From NCBI RefSeq assembly GCF_029542085.1, contig NZ_CP107036.1, forward strand, positions 2,914,001-2,978,000: 64,000 bases of DNA, written 5' to 3'. Below the pieces are notes generated by a model. It saw only the letters and a list, made by a program, of their open reading frames with translations. It did no database searches and was not told the origin of the DNA. The translations under genes were made by a program, and so were the position numbers. Of the stretch, positions 53,480 through 61,641 are shown piece after piece; position 1 is the stretch's first letter; the number at the start of each line of letters is the position of its first letter. The DNA comes from Sphingobacterium sp. ML3W (GTDB taxonomy: Bacteria; Bacteroidota; Bacteroidia; Sphingobacteriales; Sphingobacteriaceae).

Positions 53480-53746
53480 ATGAAAAAAAGTAAATTCAGC
53501 GAGCCACAGATCATTAAGATCTTATCACTTCAAGAATCAGGTCAATCGGTATCTGACATCTGTCGCGAGCATGGGATCAGTCAGGGAACATTTTATTCGT
53601 GGAAAAGTAAATACTCTGGAATGGAGGCTTCTCAGCTCAAACAAATGAAAGATATGGAACGAGAGCTGGCTCAATATAAAAAGATAGTTGCCGAACAAGC
53701 TCTGCAGATTACGGTTTTAAAAGATGTTATCGAAAAAAAGCTCTAG
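53480..53746 (+). CDS. IS3-family transposase OrfA
   Basis: An 88-aa DNA-binding protein: helix-turn-helix [20 protein letters not shown] then [15 protein letters not shown], followed by a leucine-zipper-like helix ([23 protein letters not shown]). It binds the inverted repeats. Its last codons carry the slippery heptamer A-AAA-AAG (53734-53740), the standard site for -1 frameshifting in IS3 elements, just before its TAG stop. Frameshifting gives the active OrfAB transposase of about 387 residues. OrfA alone usually represses transposition. Confidence 0.93.
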   Translation: MKKSKFSEPQIIKILSLQESGQSVSDICREHGISQGTFYSWKSKYSGMEASQLKQMKDMERELAQYKKIVAEQALQITVLKDVIEKKL

Positions 53747-54642
53747 GGCCTGTCGAGAAGCGTGAGCTTGTTGGCTACTCGCGAGAGGAGTTTGGAACCA
53801 GTCTTCGTCAGGCCTGTAAGTTATTTAATATCAGCACATCGGTTTATTATTACCAAGCCAAGCGCAGCGATGACAGTGAGGTAATAGAGCAATTATCCAT
53901 CCTTGCGGATCTTCATCGTACTTGGGGATTTTGGATGATGTACCATCGTTTAAGGAAGCTACAGTTTATGTGGAATCACAAACGGGTATATCGTATTTAC
54001 ACTGCGATGCGGCTAAATCTGCGCAACAAGCGCAAGAAACGTTTACCAGCACGAGTAAAAGCTCCGCTATTATGCCCAATTGGGCCAAATATTACATGGA
54101 GTCTTGATTTTATGCACGATACACTATCTATGGGCAAGAGCATTCGGACACTGAATATCATAGATGATTTTAATCGGGAGGCATTATCTATTACGGTAGA
54201 CACCAGCCTTCCTGCAGTCAGAGTGGTCAGAGAACTAGAAAAACTTGTAGAATGGCGAGGAAAACCGGAATGCATACGATCGGACAATGGCCCTGAGTTT
54301 CTTGCGGAGGTATTACAGGAATGGTGTTCCCAAAATGGCATTGGATGGCGTTTCATCCAACCAGGCAAACCGACTCAAAATAGTCTTATCGAAAGGTTCA
54401 ATAGAACATTCAGACAGGATGTATTGGACAGTTACATGTTTGAAAACCTAACTGCGATCAGAAAGTTCGCCAATGCCTCGGCATGGATGTATAATAATGT
54501 CAGGCCACATTCTTCGCTAGGGCAACTTACACCTGTAGAATTTTTAATGAAATATGGAAAACAGGAAAATTTCCCAACATTCCAACGAGATAATAACAAT
54601 AAATTCGATTGGAATTATTTAGTTTTGAATATAGCTAGTTAG
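53740..54642 (+). CDS. IS3-family transposase OrfB, made by -1 frameshift
   Basis: From the slip point the -1 frame is open for 300 residues. It begins [19 protein letters not shown], holds the HTH_21-like region [17 protein letters not shown], and the rve integrase core with Asp in WSLDFMHD, Asp in IRSDNGPEF and Glu in [11 protein letters not shown]. The last two are separated by 35 residues (DD35E). The end [17 protein letters not shown] is typical of the family. No stop or frame break is found, so the element may still be active. An ATG-started version would begin near 53935 and lack the first 65 residues, so the fusion reading is preferred. Confidence 0.92.
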   Translation, partial: ALGPVEKRELVGYSREEFGTSLRQACKLFNISTSVYYYQAKRSDDSEVIEQLSILADLHRTWGFWMMYHRLRKLQFMWNHKRVYRIYTAMRLNLRNKRKKRLPARVKAPLLCPIGPNITWSLDFMHDTLSMGKSIRTLNIIDDFNREALSITVDTSLPAVRVVRELEKLVEWRGKPECIRSDNGPEFLAEVLQEWCSQNGIGWRFIQPGKPTQNSLIERFNRTFRQDVLDSYMFENLTAIRKFANASAWMYNNVRPHSSLGQLTPVEFLMKYGKQENFPTFQRDNNNKFDWNYLVLNIAS

Positions 54643-54705
54643 GGTGAGAATACACAAAAGAGGCTAAGGATAAATGAGTAATGATTTTGAAAGCTATATA
54701 GAACT

Positions 54706-55518
54706 TTACTTCTGTAACACTTTCAATTCATCAAGAATATCACTTAGAATTTCAAATCTTGCTTTTCCAAAATCAGGATTTTTATTAGTTGACTGGATAC
54801 AATTTGAAAAATAATAAATATTATCTTTAGTTGTGACGTAACCAACATACCAACCCACATATTGTTGATCTTGTTTGCCAGATCCAGTCTTCGCCCTTAC
54901 GACAGAACCCAGTGTATCCTTAACAATCATTATGTCCTTTACAATATCCATTGATCGTTTGGAGAAAGGAAGCTTATCATCATGAAGTCTCCGTAGAAAA
55001 TCAACTTGCTCATTGGGTGTGATCCTCAGTTTACCCGATAACCAAAAACCATCAATACCGCCAGTAATATCCGCATTACCATATTTTGCTTTATCCAGCC
55101 AGTTCTTCATTCGTCTCTCACCTATATGTCTTGCTAGCTCTTGATAATACCATACGGTAGAATTTTTAAATGCATCCTTCATATCCGTGTCTTTATTCCA
55201 TACTGCAAGCTGACGTTCTTTTCCATCCCATTTAAAGACAGCATATTGGTCTTTAACAACTCCGGTTTCTAACGATATTAATGAATTGCATATCTTAAAT
55301 GTAGATGCTGGAGTAAACGGTACAGATATTTGTTCTTGATTGTAAATCGTATACTGATCATTTTTCTGATCATACATAATGAACGAGCCCCGCACCTTAT
55401 AGTTATCATAGAATTGTTTAAAATCTTCCCGGATTATTTTACGAGGTGTGGATTTAAAAGAGACTAGTAAAATTACAATTAGGCAAGTTAGAAGGGAATA
55501 GATTTTTATAGATTTCAT
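54706..55518 (-). CDS. Class D (OXA-type) beta-lactamase
   Basis: A 270-aa enzyme. The frame opens at 55584, but the ATG at 55518 starts a normal signal sequence (KIYSLLTCLIVILLVSF) and is chosen. All class D motifs are present: S-T-F-K at residues 72-75 (nucleophile Ser72, carbamylated Lys75), S-T-V at 120-122, Y-G-N at 146-148, the Trp159 in DGFWLSG and K-T-G at 210-212. The protein should hydrolyse beta-lactams in the periplasm; the spectrum cannot be told from sequence alone. It lies 51 bp from the right end of the IS3 element, which points away from its promoter, so the IS does not obviously drive it. It could be intrinsic or acquired. Confidence 0.95.
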   Translation of the reverse strand: MKSIKIYSLLTCLIVILLVSFKSTPRKIIREDFKQFYDNYKVRGSFIMYDQKNDQYTIYNQEQISVPFTPASTFKICNSLISLETGVVKDQYAVFKWDGKERQLAVWNKDTDMKDAFKNSTVWYYQELARHIGERRMKNWLDKAKYGNADITGGIDGFWLSGKLRITPNEQVDFLRRLHDDKLPFSKRSMDIVKDIMIVKDTLGSVVRAKTGSGKQDQQYVGWYVGYVTTKDNIYYFSNCIQSTNKNPDFGKARFEILSDILDELKVLQK

Positions 55519-55710
55519 GTTGTTCTCAATAATAAAAGTTGGTTCATTCTTTTTAAATGTACAAAGGATAACAATAGCATCCAATTTAATGATACATATA
55601 ATGAAATAGTCAAGACTTAATCTGACAGTTGCAATAAATTAACAACTGAAAAAAATAGATTAGAGTTATGACTACTTCATTTAAATCTAATTAAGTTATA
55701 CAAGAAATCA

Positions 55711-56279
55711 TTTTTGTTCAGATTCTTTAAATAGGAAAGCATTCTTTCCTAACTCTATACCATTACTTAGAGCTTTCGAGAAAAAGCTGGGTACCCTTTG
55801 TACTCGAAATAACGAAATATTATCCAGATCAAAGGGTGAAAAATTTGGTATTTGAAAACTTTACGATAAGCTACTAAATAAAGAATTCAAAGAAGATATT
55901 TCCCTAGACTGCTTTACCGAGATTTTAAAGGTGATCGAAAATAATGATCAACATTCAACACTTAACAAGTTAAAATTGCTACGTGATAAATTTTAAGTTC
56001 ATACAGACAGCGAAATCAATATTATGACACAAGATCTGTTCCCTACCTACAATGAAGTGTGGGAACTAATGGATATTATAGAGCAATTCTTAATAGCAAT
56101 TTAATCGGAATACGATACAGGCATTAGACTAGAAATAGACAGATTTATATTTAAATATATAAGAGAATTTGAAAAGACTTACAAATATTATCAATATACA
56201 ACAGATACAGCAGAGGTTTATCGCTTAGAAAGACATTTTAGTAAATGGGAAATTGATGCTTTTAGAAAAAAGCATTAGG
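55711..56279 (+). pseudogene. Decayed gene with several in-frame stops, family unknown
   Basis: One plus-strand frame gives continuous protein-like text broken by stops at 55853-55855, 55994-55996 and 56102-56104: NSIPLLRAFEKKLGTLCTRN, then KEFKEDISLDCFTEILKVIE, then MTQDLFPTYNEVWELMDIIE and finally RFIFKYIREFEKTYKYYQYT to KWEIDAFRKKH. Keeping one frame across three stops shows an old protein-coding gene rather than chance. The helical Lys/Glu/Tyr-rich end loosely recalls mobile-element regulators but I cannot place it. Confidence 0.55.
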
Positions 56280-56318
56280 TTATATAAATTTATATATTTT
56301 CCAAATTAATTATCAAGC

Positions 56319-56387
56319 CTACTTATTACGGGATACCACAAAAGCCGTATAAAATTTCATCATATTTTAGGTAAAAGCATTTTTTAT
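56319..56387 (+). repeat. Leader repeat also found at 61506-61573
   Basis: The segment TTACGGGATACCACAAAAGC to ATTTTAGGTAAAAGCATTTT aligns with TTATGGAATACCATAAAAAC to ATTTTAGATAAAAACATTTT near 61508. Here it ends at the ATG of a 48-aa ORF, so it may be a promoter/leader copied with a small gene. At the second site no such ORF follows. Confidence 0.5.
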
Positions 56388-56534
56388 ATGGAAACAATTA
56401 AAGCAATCAAACCAGGACCGAAGCTAAACAAACCTGATGGCACACCCGACATAAGACGACGGGTTACGCCCGACACTAAATCCAAACATCCAGATTTGAA
56501 GCCGCACAAGCACAAACCTGGGGATTCGAAGTAA
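56388..56534 (+). CDS. Small basic Pro/Lys-rich protein, 48 aa
   Basis: An ATG-started frame of 48 codons: METIKAIKPGPKLNKPDGTP, then DIRRRVTPDTKSKHPDLKPH and a KHKPGDSK end. It is strongly basic, lacks hydrophobic residues and is likely disordered. Support comes from the leader block upstream, which recurs at 61506, and from its clean reading frame. The same DNA continues directly into another, Cys-rich frame. Function unknown. Confidence 0.4.
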   Translation: METIKAIKPGPKLNKPDGTPDIRRRVTPDTKSKHPDLKPHKHKPGDSK

Positions 56535-56535
56535 A

Positions 56536-56703
56536 AGAATAAGGGAAAGAGGATCGGCAGTCTACGGCTCCTACAAAAATACAGACAGCGGCAACATTGG
56601 AAATACTGGTGGTGGCACCAAACCTACATTCTCGGCCTGCGGTGCTAAAAATAAATCGGGCGGTTACTGCAAATGTATCGTTGTAGGAGGTGGAAGATGC
56701 TGA
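56536..56703 (+). other. Orphan Cys- and Gly-rich reading frame without a start codon
   Basis: In the +1 frame the text AVYGSYKNTDSGNIGNTGGG is followed by TKPTFSACGAKNKSGGYCKC and IVVGGGRC, then a TGA. Four cysteines sit in the last 24 residues. Upstream there is no ATG in this frame. It could be the second half of the 48-aa gene after a frameshift, or a decayed peptide gene. Confidence 0.3.
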
Positions 56704-56808
56704 CAGCATCGATAAATAAATATCTTCTGAAAGAATAAATTCATAAATTAGTTCAAAGAACTGTTTGAATCTAATTATTTGAATTTAAAACTGCTTTATA
56801 TCAACAAT

Positions 56809-57561
56809 ATGGCGACACTAAAATTTATATTGCTTACACTTATATCAGTTGTTTTGTCACTGCCCTTTGCTTCTGCGCAAAACTCTCTTCCTAGAAATCT
56901 GAAAGAAATAGCTTCATTCCTAAATATTAATGTTTCGGACAGCCTAAAAAACGTAATCAAGGATATTGATCAGGAAGAGTTAAGTGAATTTACCAGCGAT
57001 GAACTTAACAGTGAATTTGAATTGATTGACTCGCTCCTTTCAACCCGAAAATCTCCATTATTTAGATATTTAAATAATAAAGGAATCCACAACTTTAAAA
57101 AAGATGTCATTTTGGAATACTATAAACTGCTGCTCTCAGATGGTTATGTAAAAGAAGATTCTATCCTGAAGTCATTCAAACTGAAGGAAAACAAACTGAA
57201 AAAGGAAATTAAACAGCGAATGAATGCGGACACAATTGCCGGTATTTATATTCCGAAAAACCTTGAAGATTGCTTTGTCCAAATAGACTCGTTCTGGGAC
57301 GATAGCACTAAAAATAAAGTAAGAGAAATGACAGAGTCAGAGTTTATGGCTGGCGCACATTTCGGATTTGGAATGTGGATGAGAAATAACTGGGGACTCT
57401 GGGGAGGTTCAAGGCTTTCCGCATATTTCGCCAAACGGGGAATAAGACATCCTGACGACATGTCCGGTATCATATTAACGAGTTATTATCGGAAATTAAA
57501 GGGGAAAGATCCCGATGTAAAATCGCAGCTAAAATATTATAAAAAGTATTGGACTCCATAA
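56809..57561 (+). CDS. Exported DUF6794-domain protein
   Basis: A 250-aa exported protein. The frame opens at 56779, but the ATG at 56809 leads straight into the signal peptide (TLKFILLTLISVVLSLPFASAQ). Residues 20-145 are helical and charged. The C-terminal 95 residues match the DUF6794 pattern: IYIPKNLEDCFVQIDSFWDD, then the AGAHFGFGMWMRNNWGLW block and GIRHPDDMSGIILTSYYRKL. In this family the H...G.W.RN.W.LW core is always present; the role is unknown. It may be an accessory or immunity-type gene given its repeat-rich surroundings; that is a guess. Confidence 0.8.
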   Translation: MATLKFILLTLISVVLSLPFASAQNSLPRNLKEIASFLNINVSDSLKNVIKDIDQEELSEFTSDELNSEFELIDSLLSTRKSPLFRYLNNKGIHNFKKDVILEYYKLLLSDGYVKEDSILKSFKLKENKLKKEIKQRMNADTIAGIYIPKNLEDCFVQIDSFWDDSTKNKVREMTESEFMAGAHFGFGMWMRNNWGLWGGSRLSAYFAKRGIRHPDDMSGIILTSYYRKLKGKDPDVKSQLKYYKKYWTP

Positions 57562-57628
57562 ATCTTGACTAAATAGAAAAATGCTCGGAATAAAGCTGAC
57601 AAAATAACACTTCTTTGGTCAATTAGGG

Positions 57629-57712
57629 ACTGTCCCACTAAGTGTGTAAACAATAAATGCGAAATCCTTTCGAACTCCGCATTTTTATAACTTACATACT
57701 TAATGAGACAGT
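57629..57712. repeat. MITE-like palindrome, 84 bp
   Basis: Arms of 21 bp, ACTGTCCCACTAAGTGTGTAA and its counterpart TTACATACTTAATGAGACAGT, match at 18 of 21 positions. A second hairpin AAATGCG / CGCATTT lies inside. The ends look like terminal repeats of a DDE transposon, so this is a short non-autonomous element or a solo footprint. It also would act as a terminator for the two convergent genes. Confidence 0.6.
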
Positions 57713-57747
57713 GTAAAATTACAACATGAAATGTTGACCTTCACCAT

Positions 57748-59817
57748 TTATGACGTTGATTGTCCACTAGCATCAACCCAATCAATACCGTTCCAATAGA
57801 TCGGTTTTCCTAAGGTAACATCGAAAAATTCAACTCCGACAACGTTTACAATTGGACGTTGTGAGGAACTACCTGATAGGATCGTTTTAACAGGATTCCA
57901 GTTTTTATTGGTCGCATCTTCAACAATAAACAATGTATTACCAATACCACCTTTAGGGTTTGTAAGCCTCTCCCCTACTTTCTTCTGACTGGAATTGGGC
58001 ATGAGCTGATCGCCAATTTTTCTAATATGTTCGCCATTAAATCCAATCCCGAGCAGATACCCGTTATGAATTGCATAATATTTATCTGCAACCACATCCC
58101 TATTGACATAATCATCTTTATAAGAATCTACCTTTTGAATCAAATTTAAATTAAACCCAGATCCGTCCATAGGTACAGCCCTTGAATACTTCTGAATAAT
58201 ATTATGTGTTTCCAGTTCGTCGGTAGATTTATTGATATCAACAACGAATTTGCCCGGTGAAAAAGTTTTATTATTGACATACATATTTGCAGAGATCTCA
58301 ACATTTTCTGCCGTAAAATCGGAATCAATAGTAACGGATTTACTTACCGAGTTTAAATAGTTGTTTCTGATCTTAATATTTTTATAATCTCCCTGAAAAT
58401 TCAAACTTCTAAAGAATATACATTCACTATCAGAACTCTCCATATAATTATTATAAACATCGACATTCTGGATTGGTTTACTCAATTTTACACATGATTT
58501 ATCACTTATTAAATAATTGTTATAAATTTTAAAATCCGTTGCATCTTGACCCCCAATCAAAATATTTTCGTAGTTGGTACCGCTGGTATCACTATAGTTT
58601 CCAAAAACCTCCACATTCTCCGCATATGCACCTGAAACAATGGCGGTTATTTTATTCCCAGCTAATGGTTTGTTATGATAAATTTTGACATTATGAGATT
58701 TTAATGGTCCCCTTAGATCAACCATCAACTTCGCATGAACGCTATTATTACTAAATGTGATGTCAAATAGGTCAACAAAACTCGCAGTACATCTCAAACC
58801 CGATTCTATGGATCTCAAAATATTATTATTAACCATCAAGTTTCGGCCTTCGGTAAAAGGAGACCCGTAAAAATTAATGCAATAATTACAATTTTCTGCC
58901 GTGATGATATTATTTTCAATAATGATATCTTCTAATTTATAGATAGGAGTCTTTGCATCCTTCACAGGTTCTAAATCAATCGGAGCAACGTAAGCGTTAT
59001 ATTTTGTTATCTTATTTCTTGCAATCGTTATTTTCTTGGCACTGTTAGCTGTAATTGCATTTCGAAATTGATTATCAAAAATATTGTCTTCTATAATGAC
59101 ATGTTGTGAATACTTTTGGTCGACCTCTTCATATGTTAATTTACTATACTGCATGCTGATTCCATCACCAAGACAATTTTTAAAAACATTTTCTCGAACA
59201 ATCACATTATTTGAACTCGATATCCAGATACTATGCTGTTGTTCAGAGTGATTAGATGTGTTATTCCAGCTACCATCAAAAGTGATTCCTTCAATTGTTT
59301 TAAACTTATCATCTTGGGAATTATGCAATACTAAGACACCCTTACGCATTAAAGGTAGTTCAACATTATCATTAACACTTTCTGCAACCTTTAGAATGGG
59401 ATTGTTTATTCCCTTTACTGAATTATAGATTCTCACATGTCCATCTATTAAATAGTATCCATCGTTTACATTCGTAATGATCAATGGCAATTTTAAATTG
59501 GCTGCCTTTTGGATGAAGGGTGTATTATTGGTTTGCCCACTGTCTTGTTTTGTCCCAAAATAACGAACATCGACACAACCATCACTAAAATGGTGGATTA
59601 ACCGTGTCGAACCAACAATGATTACAGAACCACCGTTATCGGCCGCTGAACTTATGGTGTCATAAGAGTAAACAATTGGATCCGGAGTATCCCCTAACTG
59701 ATAATAACCGAAAAGCTTTACCCCAAGGTAAGTTCCATTTTGCAATGCTGTAATTTCATCTGCAGATAATGCCCGCATCTCTGCCATCGTGTTTTTGATT
59801 AAAAATTGATTTGCCAT
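57748..59817 (-). CDS. Right-handed beta-helix protein with phage-fibre-like N-terminus
   Basis: A 689-aa protein. Its N-terminus MANQFLIKNTMAEMRALSAD then LGVKLFGYYQLGDTPDPIVY and VDVRYFGTKQDSGQTNNTPF is the type found on tail-spike and pectate-lyase-superfamily proteins of Bacteroidota. Residues 100-560 form a parallel beta-helix of many N-N-x-I/V turns (IWISSSNNVIVRENVFKNC, later DVYNNYMESSDSECIFFRSL). A short C-terminal domain ends KPIYWNGIDWVDASG, a motif common at the tips of phage fibres. No signal peptide is seen. It could bind or cleave a polysaccharide. Its promoter and first codons are duplicated at 60559-60800. Confidence 0.78.
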   Translation of the reverse strand: MANQFLIKNTMAEMRALSADEITALQNGTYLGVKLFGYYQLGDTPDPIVYSYDTISSAADNGGSVIIVGSTRLIHHFSDGCVDVRYFGTKQDSGQTNNTPFIQKAANLKLPLIITNVNDGYYLIDGHVRIYNSVKGINNPILKVAESVNDNVELPLMRKGVLVLHNSQDDKFKTIEGITFDGSWNNTSNHSEQQHSIWISSSNNVIVRENVFKNCLGDGISMQYSKLTYEEVDQKYSQHVIIEDNIFDNQFRNAITANSAKKITIARNKITKYNAYVAPIDLEPVKDAKTPIYKLEDIIIENNIITAENCNYCINFYGSPFTEGRNLMVNNNILRSIESGLRCTASFVDLFDITFSNNSVHAKLMVDLRGPLKSHNVKIYHNKPLAGNKITAIVSGAYAENVEVFGNYSDTSGTNYENILIGGQDATDFKIYNNYLISDKSCVKLSKPIQNVDVYNNYMESSDSECIFFRSLNFQGDYKNIKIRNNYLNSVSKSVTIDSDFTAENVEISANMYVNNKTFSPGKFVVDINKSTDELETHNIIQKYSRAVPMDGSGFNLNLIQKVDSYKDDYVNRDVVADKYYAIHNGYLLGIGFNGEHIRKIGDQLMPNSSQKKVGERLTNPKGGIGNTLFIVEDATNKNWNPVKTILSGSSSQRPIVNVVGVEFFDVTLGKPIYWNGIDWVDASGQSTS

Positions 59818-59843
59818 ATTTCTTTTTCTTTTAAAATGTATAG

Positions 59844-59851
59844 CAAAAGTA
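59844..59851 (-). promoter_or_regulatory. Bacteroidota -7 promoter element of the beta-helix gene
   Basis: On the minus strand TACTTTTG fits the TAnnTTTG consensus, 26 bp before the ATG. The same octamer lies at the equivalent place in the duplicated copy (60713-60720), and about 120 bp of upstream DNA is conserved between them. Confidence 0.6.
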
Positions 59852-59980
59852 GGCGGGCTGGAACCGCTATTTGAGGGAAAGAAGGTGTATGTAAGCGGTA
59901 ATGGCGAGATACCGAAAAGTCGGTTATCATAAATATTTCAACATGAAGCACTCATGTAAAAAACAATGAAAATAGGCCGG

Positions 59981-60086
59981 TCACCCACTAACCTGATCAG
60001 ATGCCAGTTTTAAATCAAACTGGGTTTTCAATTCATTGACCAACGTTGGGGTTGTCAGTAAGTCCATCGCATTTCGGAGAAGCTGC
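59981..60086 (-). pseudogene. C-terminal remnant of an M20-type amidohydrolase
   Basis: Minus-strand text RNAMDLLTTPTLVNELKTQF then DLKLASDQVSG ends in a TGA. The (A/M)xDLLTxPxLVxxxKxxF pattern is the characteristic end of M20-family aminoacylases/amidohydrolases. The rest of the gene is absent; the region upstream is used by the next gene. Confidence 0.4.
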
Positions 60087-60105
60087 TAGAATAACTTGGA
60101 ATGTA

Positions 60106-60522
60106 CTATGATAAGGATGGTTCATATTGGATGTCATTTATTCCATCAAAAAGACCATAAGATACCTTAGCTGTAATGATACGGATTTCATTAAATTTGT
60201 TCTTTACTTCAAGATTTAAATAGGTATGAAAAGGATAGTGAGGCTTAGTAATGGCAAACATATATCCAAAAACAGATCGATGTTGTTTCGCAAAATTCCC
60301 GATAGACCATGATGGTAGTACTGCGTAGGATATTAACTCGAATTTATGCTGCTCTAAATCAAAATCTATATACTCATCAACTGCAATCCGAATCATTTTC
60401 TTTCGTAAAAAAACACGATAGATTGCCAGCGTGTACAATAAAATAAAGATAAAAATAATCGCAGGGCCCATATTTTCAAAATAGAATGACGAGGTGAAAG
60501 ATAATGAAATTATCGACCACAA
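60106..60522 (-). CDS. Small membrane-anchored protein of unknown function
   Basis: A 138-aa protein with one helix at residues 20-39 (PAIIFIFILLYTLAIYRVFL) followed by KK-rich residues and a cytosolic or periplasmic domain of about 95 residues rich in Phe, Tyr and Ile. A start at Met18 (60471) would place the helix at the N-terminus and is equally likely. No family recognised. It lies between remnants of an amidohydrolase and of the beta-helix gene, so it may itself be accessory DNA. Confidence 0.55.
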   Translation of the reverse strand: MWSIISLSFTSSFYFENMGPAIIFIFILLYTLAIYRVFLRKKMIRIAVDEYIDFDLEQHKFELISYAVLPSWSIGNFAKQHRSVFGYMFAITKPHYPFHTYLNLEVKNKFNEIRIITAKVSYGLFDGINDIQYEPSLS

Positions 60523-60558
60523 TCTACGCTGGAATTTTATTTAATATGTAGGTTGTCT

Positions 60559-60689
60559 TCATGCAACAGGCAAACAGAAAGAGAAGGTGTCACCTTTTTT
60601 GTAATAGCCGAGTAACTTTATCCCAGAATAGATTGGTGTGGTTCCTTTTAGTCCTGCATCGTGTTCTTGATTAAAAGCTGGTTTGCCAT
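60559..60689 (-). pseudogene. Truncated and frameshifted copy of the beta-helix gene start
   Basis: It begins MANQLLIKNTMQD, against MANQFLIKNTMAE in the intact gene, reaches a stop, and after a frameshift continues GIKLLGYYKKGDT, against GVKLFGYYQLGDT. Only about 45 codons remain. The upstream 110 bp, including the -7 element, are also conserved. Confidence 0.7.
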
Positions 60690-60712
60690 TTTCTTTTCTT
60701 TAAAGTGTATGG

Positions 60713-60720
60713 CAAAAGTA
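60713..60720 (-). promoter_or_regulatory. -7 promoter element of the truncated beta-helix copy
   Basis: TACTTTTG on the minus strand, 23 bp before the remnant's ATG, matching the element at 59844-59851. Confidence 0.5.
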
Positions 60721-61135
60721 AGTGTGCCCATCAGGCTATTTGAGGGAAATAAGCTGTATCTAAGCGGTATTCCGGAGATACCGAAAAGTCAGGGATTTTG
60801 AAACTTTCTTGAGTTGTTATTTTAAATCTTTACCTATGACAATTAATACATTATCACTTCTATACCTATTTACTGAACCTCAAAAGGAGTTTCTGGTTAT
60901 AGATGGGTTTTCTACAACAAACCTGCGGCGTGCAAATTCTAACGCCTCAGTAATTGACGAAAAAGTATGTATAACTTTTATAAAATAGAATCAATAACGG
61001 TATAAACACCCACAACCAAAGAAATTAACAGAAAAGCAAGTACGATAAAGCAGCCTACGATCACATGTAATCTCACCCTAACTAGCTATATTCAAAACCA
61101 TCCCTATTGAAAAGACACCTGATCAAACAGCTTGT
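60721..61135. other. Gap without a supported gene
   Basis: The first 80 bp are the conserved upstream part of the beta-helix gene copy. After that the sequence is AT-rich. A 50-codon frame at 60837-60989 (MTINTLSLLYLFTEPQKEFL and on) has an ATG but no other support. Confidence 0.4.
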
Positions 61136-61489
61136 GTGGTTGGGTGGCAAAGTTTCAATGCCGACGCTACGCTTACAGAAAAAGTATTACAGCAGTTTGG
61201 AAATACAACAACGGTAAACCCGTTATCATGGGCTATAGGTAATGAATGGATACCAGCTGAGCAGAATGAAGGCGTTTTAATTCCTGACTCTGCTTTGGTA
61301 AGAGGACAAGTTTCGGCTAGAATTGAGAAACATGGATTGCTGCTGGTGAAAACACCTCCAGCTATGAAAGCATGGTTAAAAAATGTGGACAACTTTCATG
61401 GATGGGATTATAATCTTTTTTTGGGTAGTGTATTATGGCGCATTCTTAAATTTAAAGATTATCTGTTTAGAAATCAAGAGTGCAATTAG
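61136..61489 (+). CDS. Hypothetical protein, possibly a truncated gene (GTG start)
   Basis: A 117-aa frame with GTG as the only start. The open frame extends upstream to 61082 with sensible residues (FKTIPIEKTPDQTACVVGWQ) but no start codon, so the N-terminus of a longer gene may be lost. The core (TVNPLSWAIGNEWIPAEQNE, then ARIEKHGLLLVKTPPAMKAW) looks like a folded domain but is not recognised. It is followed by a copy of the leader repeat and a terminator. Confidence 0.5.
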   Translation: MVGWQSFNADATLTEKVLQQFGNTTTVNPLSWAIGNEWIPAEQNEGVLIPDSALVRGQVSARIEKHGLLLVKTPPAMKAWLKNVDNFHGWDYNLFLGSVLWRILKFKDYLFRNQECN

Positions 61490-61594
61490 AGCCTATTAAA
61501 AACTCGTATTATGGAATACCATAAAAACTGCGTTTTATCTAATTGTATTTTAGATAAAAACATTTTAAATCATAAAAACTACCTCATCGTAAGT

Positions 61595-61637
61595 AGTGGG
61601 TATCATAATTGATTATGGTACCCACTATTTATTTTTT
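61595..61637 (+). terminator. Terminator between the hypothetical gene and the TlpA gene
   Basis: Stem AGTGGGTA-TCATAAT / ATTATG-GTACCCACT with a 2-nt apex, followed on the plus strand by TATTTATTTTTTG. It ends only 5 bp from the minus-strand TlpA stop, so it may serve both strands. Confidence 0.7.
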
Positions 61638-61641
61638 GAGT

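Larger units (their letters stand above)
53423..54654 (+). mobile_element. IS3-family insertion sequence, about 1.23 kb, apparently intact
   Basis: The ends TGTAATCTCCCC (53423-53434) and GGTGAGAATACA (54643-54654) are inverted repeats with 10 of 12 matches and the TG...CA ends typical of IS3. Inside are orfA and a -1 shifted orfB with a full DDE triad. Flanking 5-mers (GGAAT on the left, CAAAA on the right) do not match, so no target duplication is visible, which fits a deletion or recombination next to the element. Confidence 0.88.
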
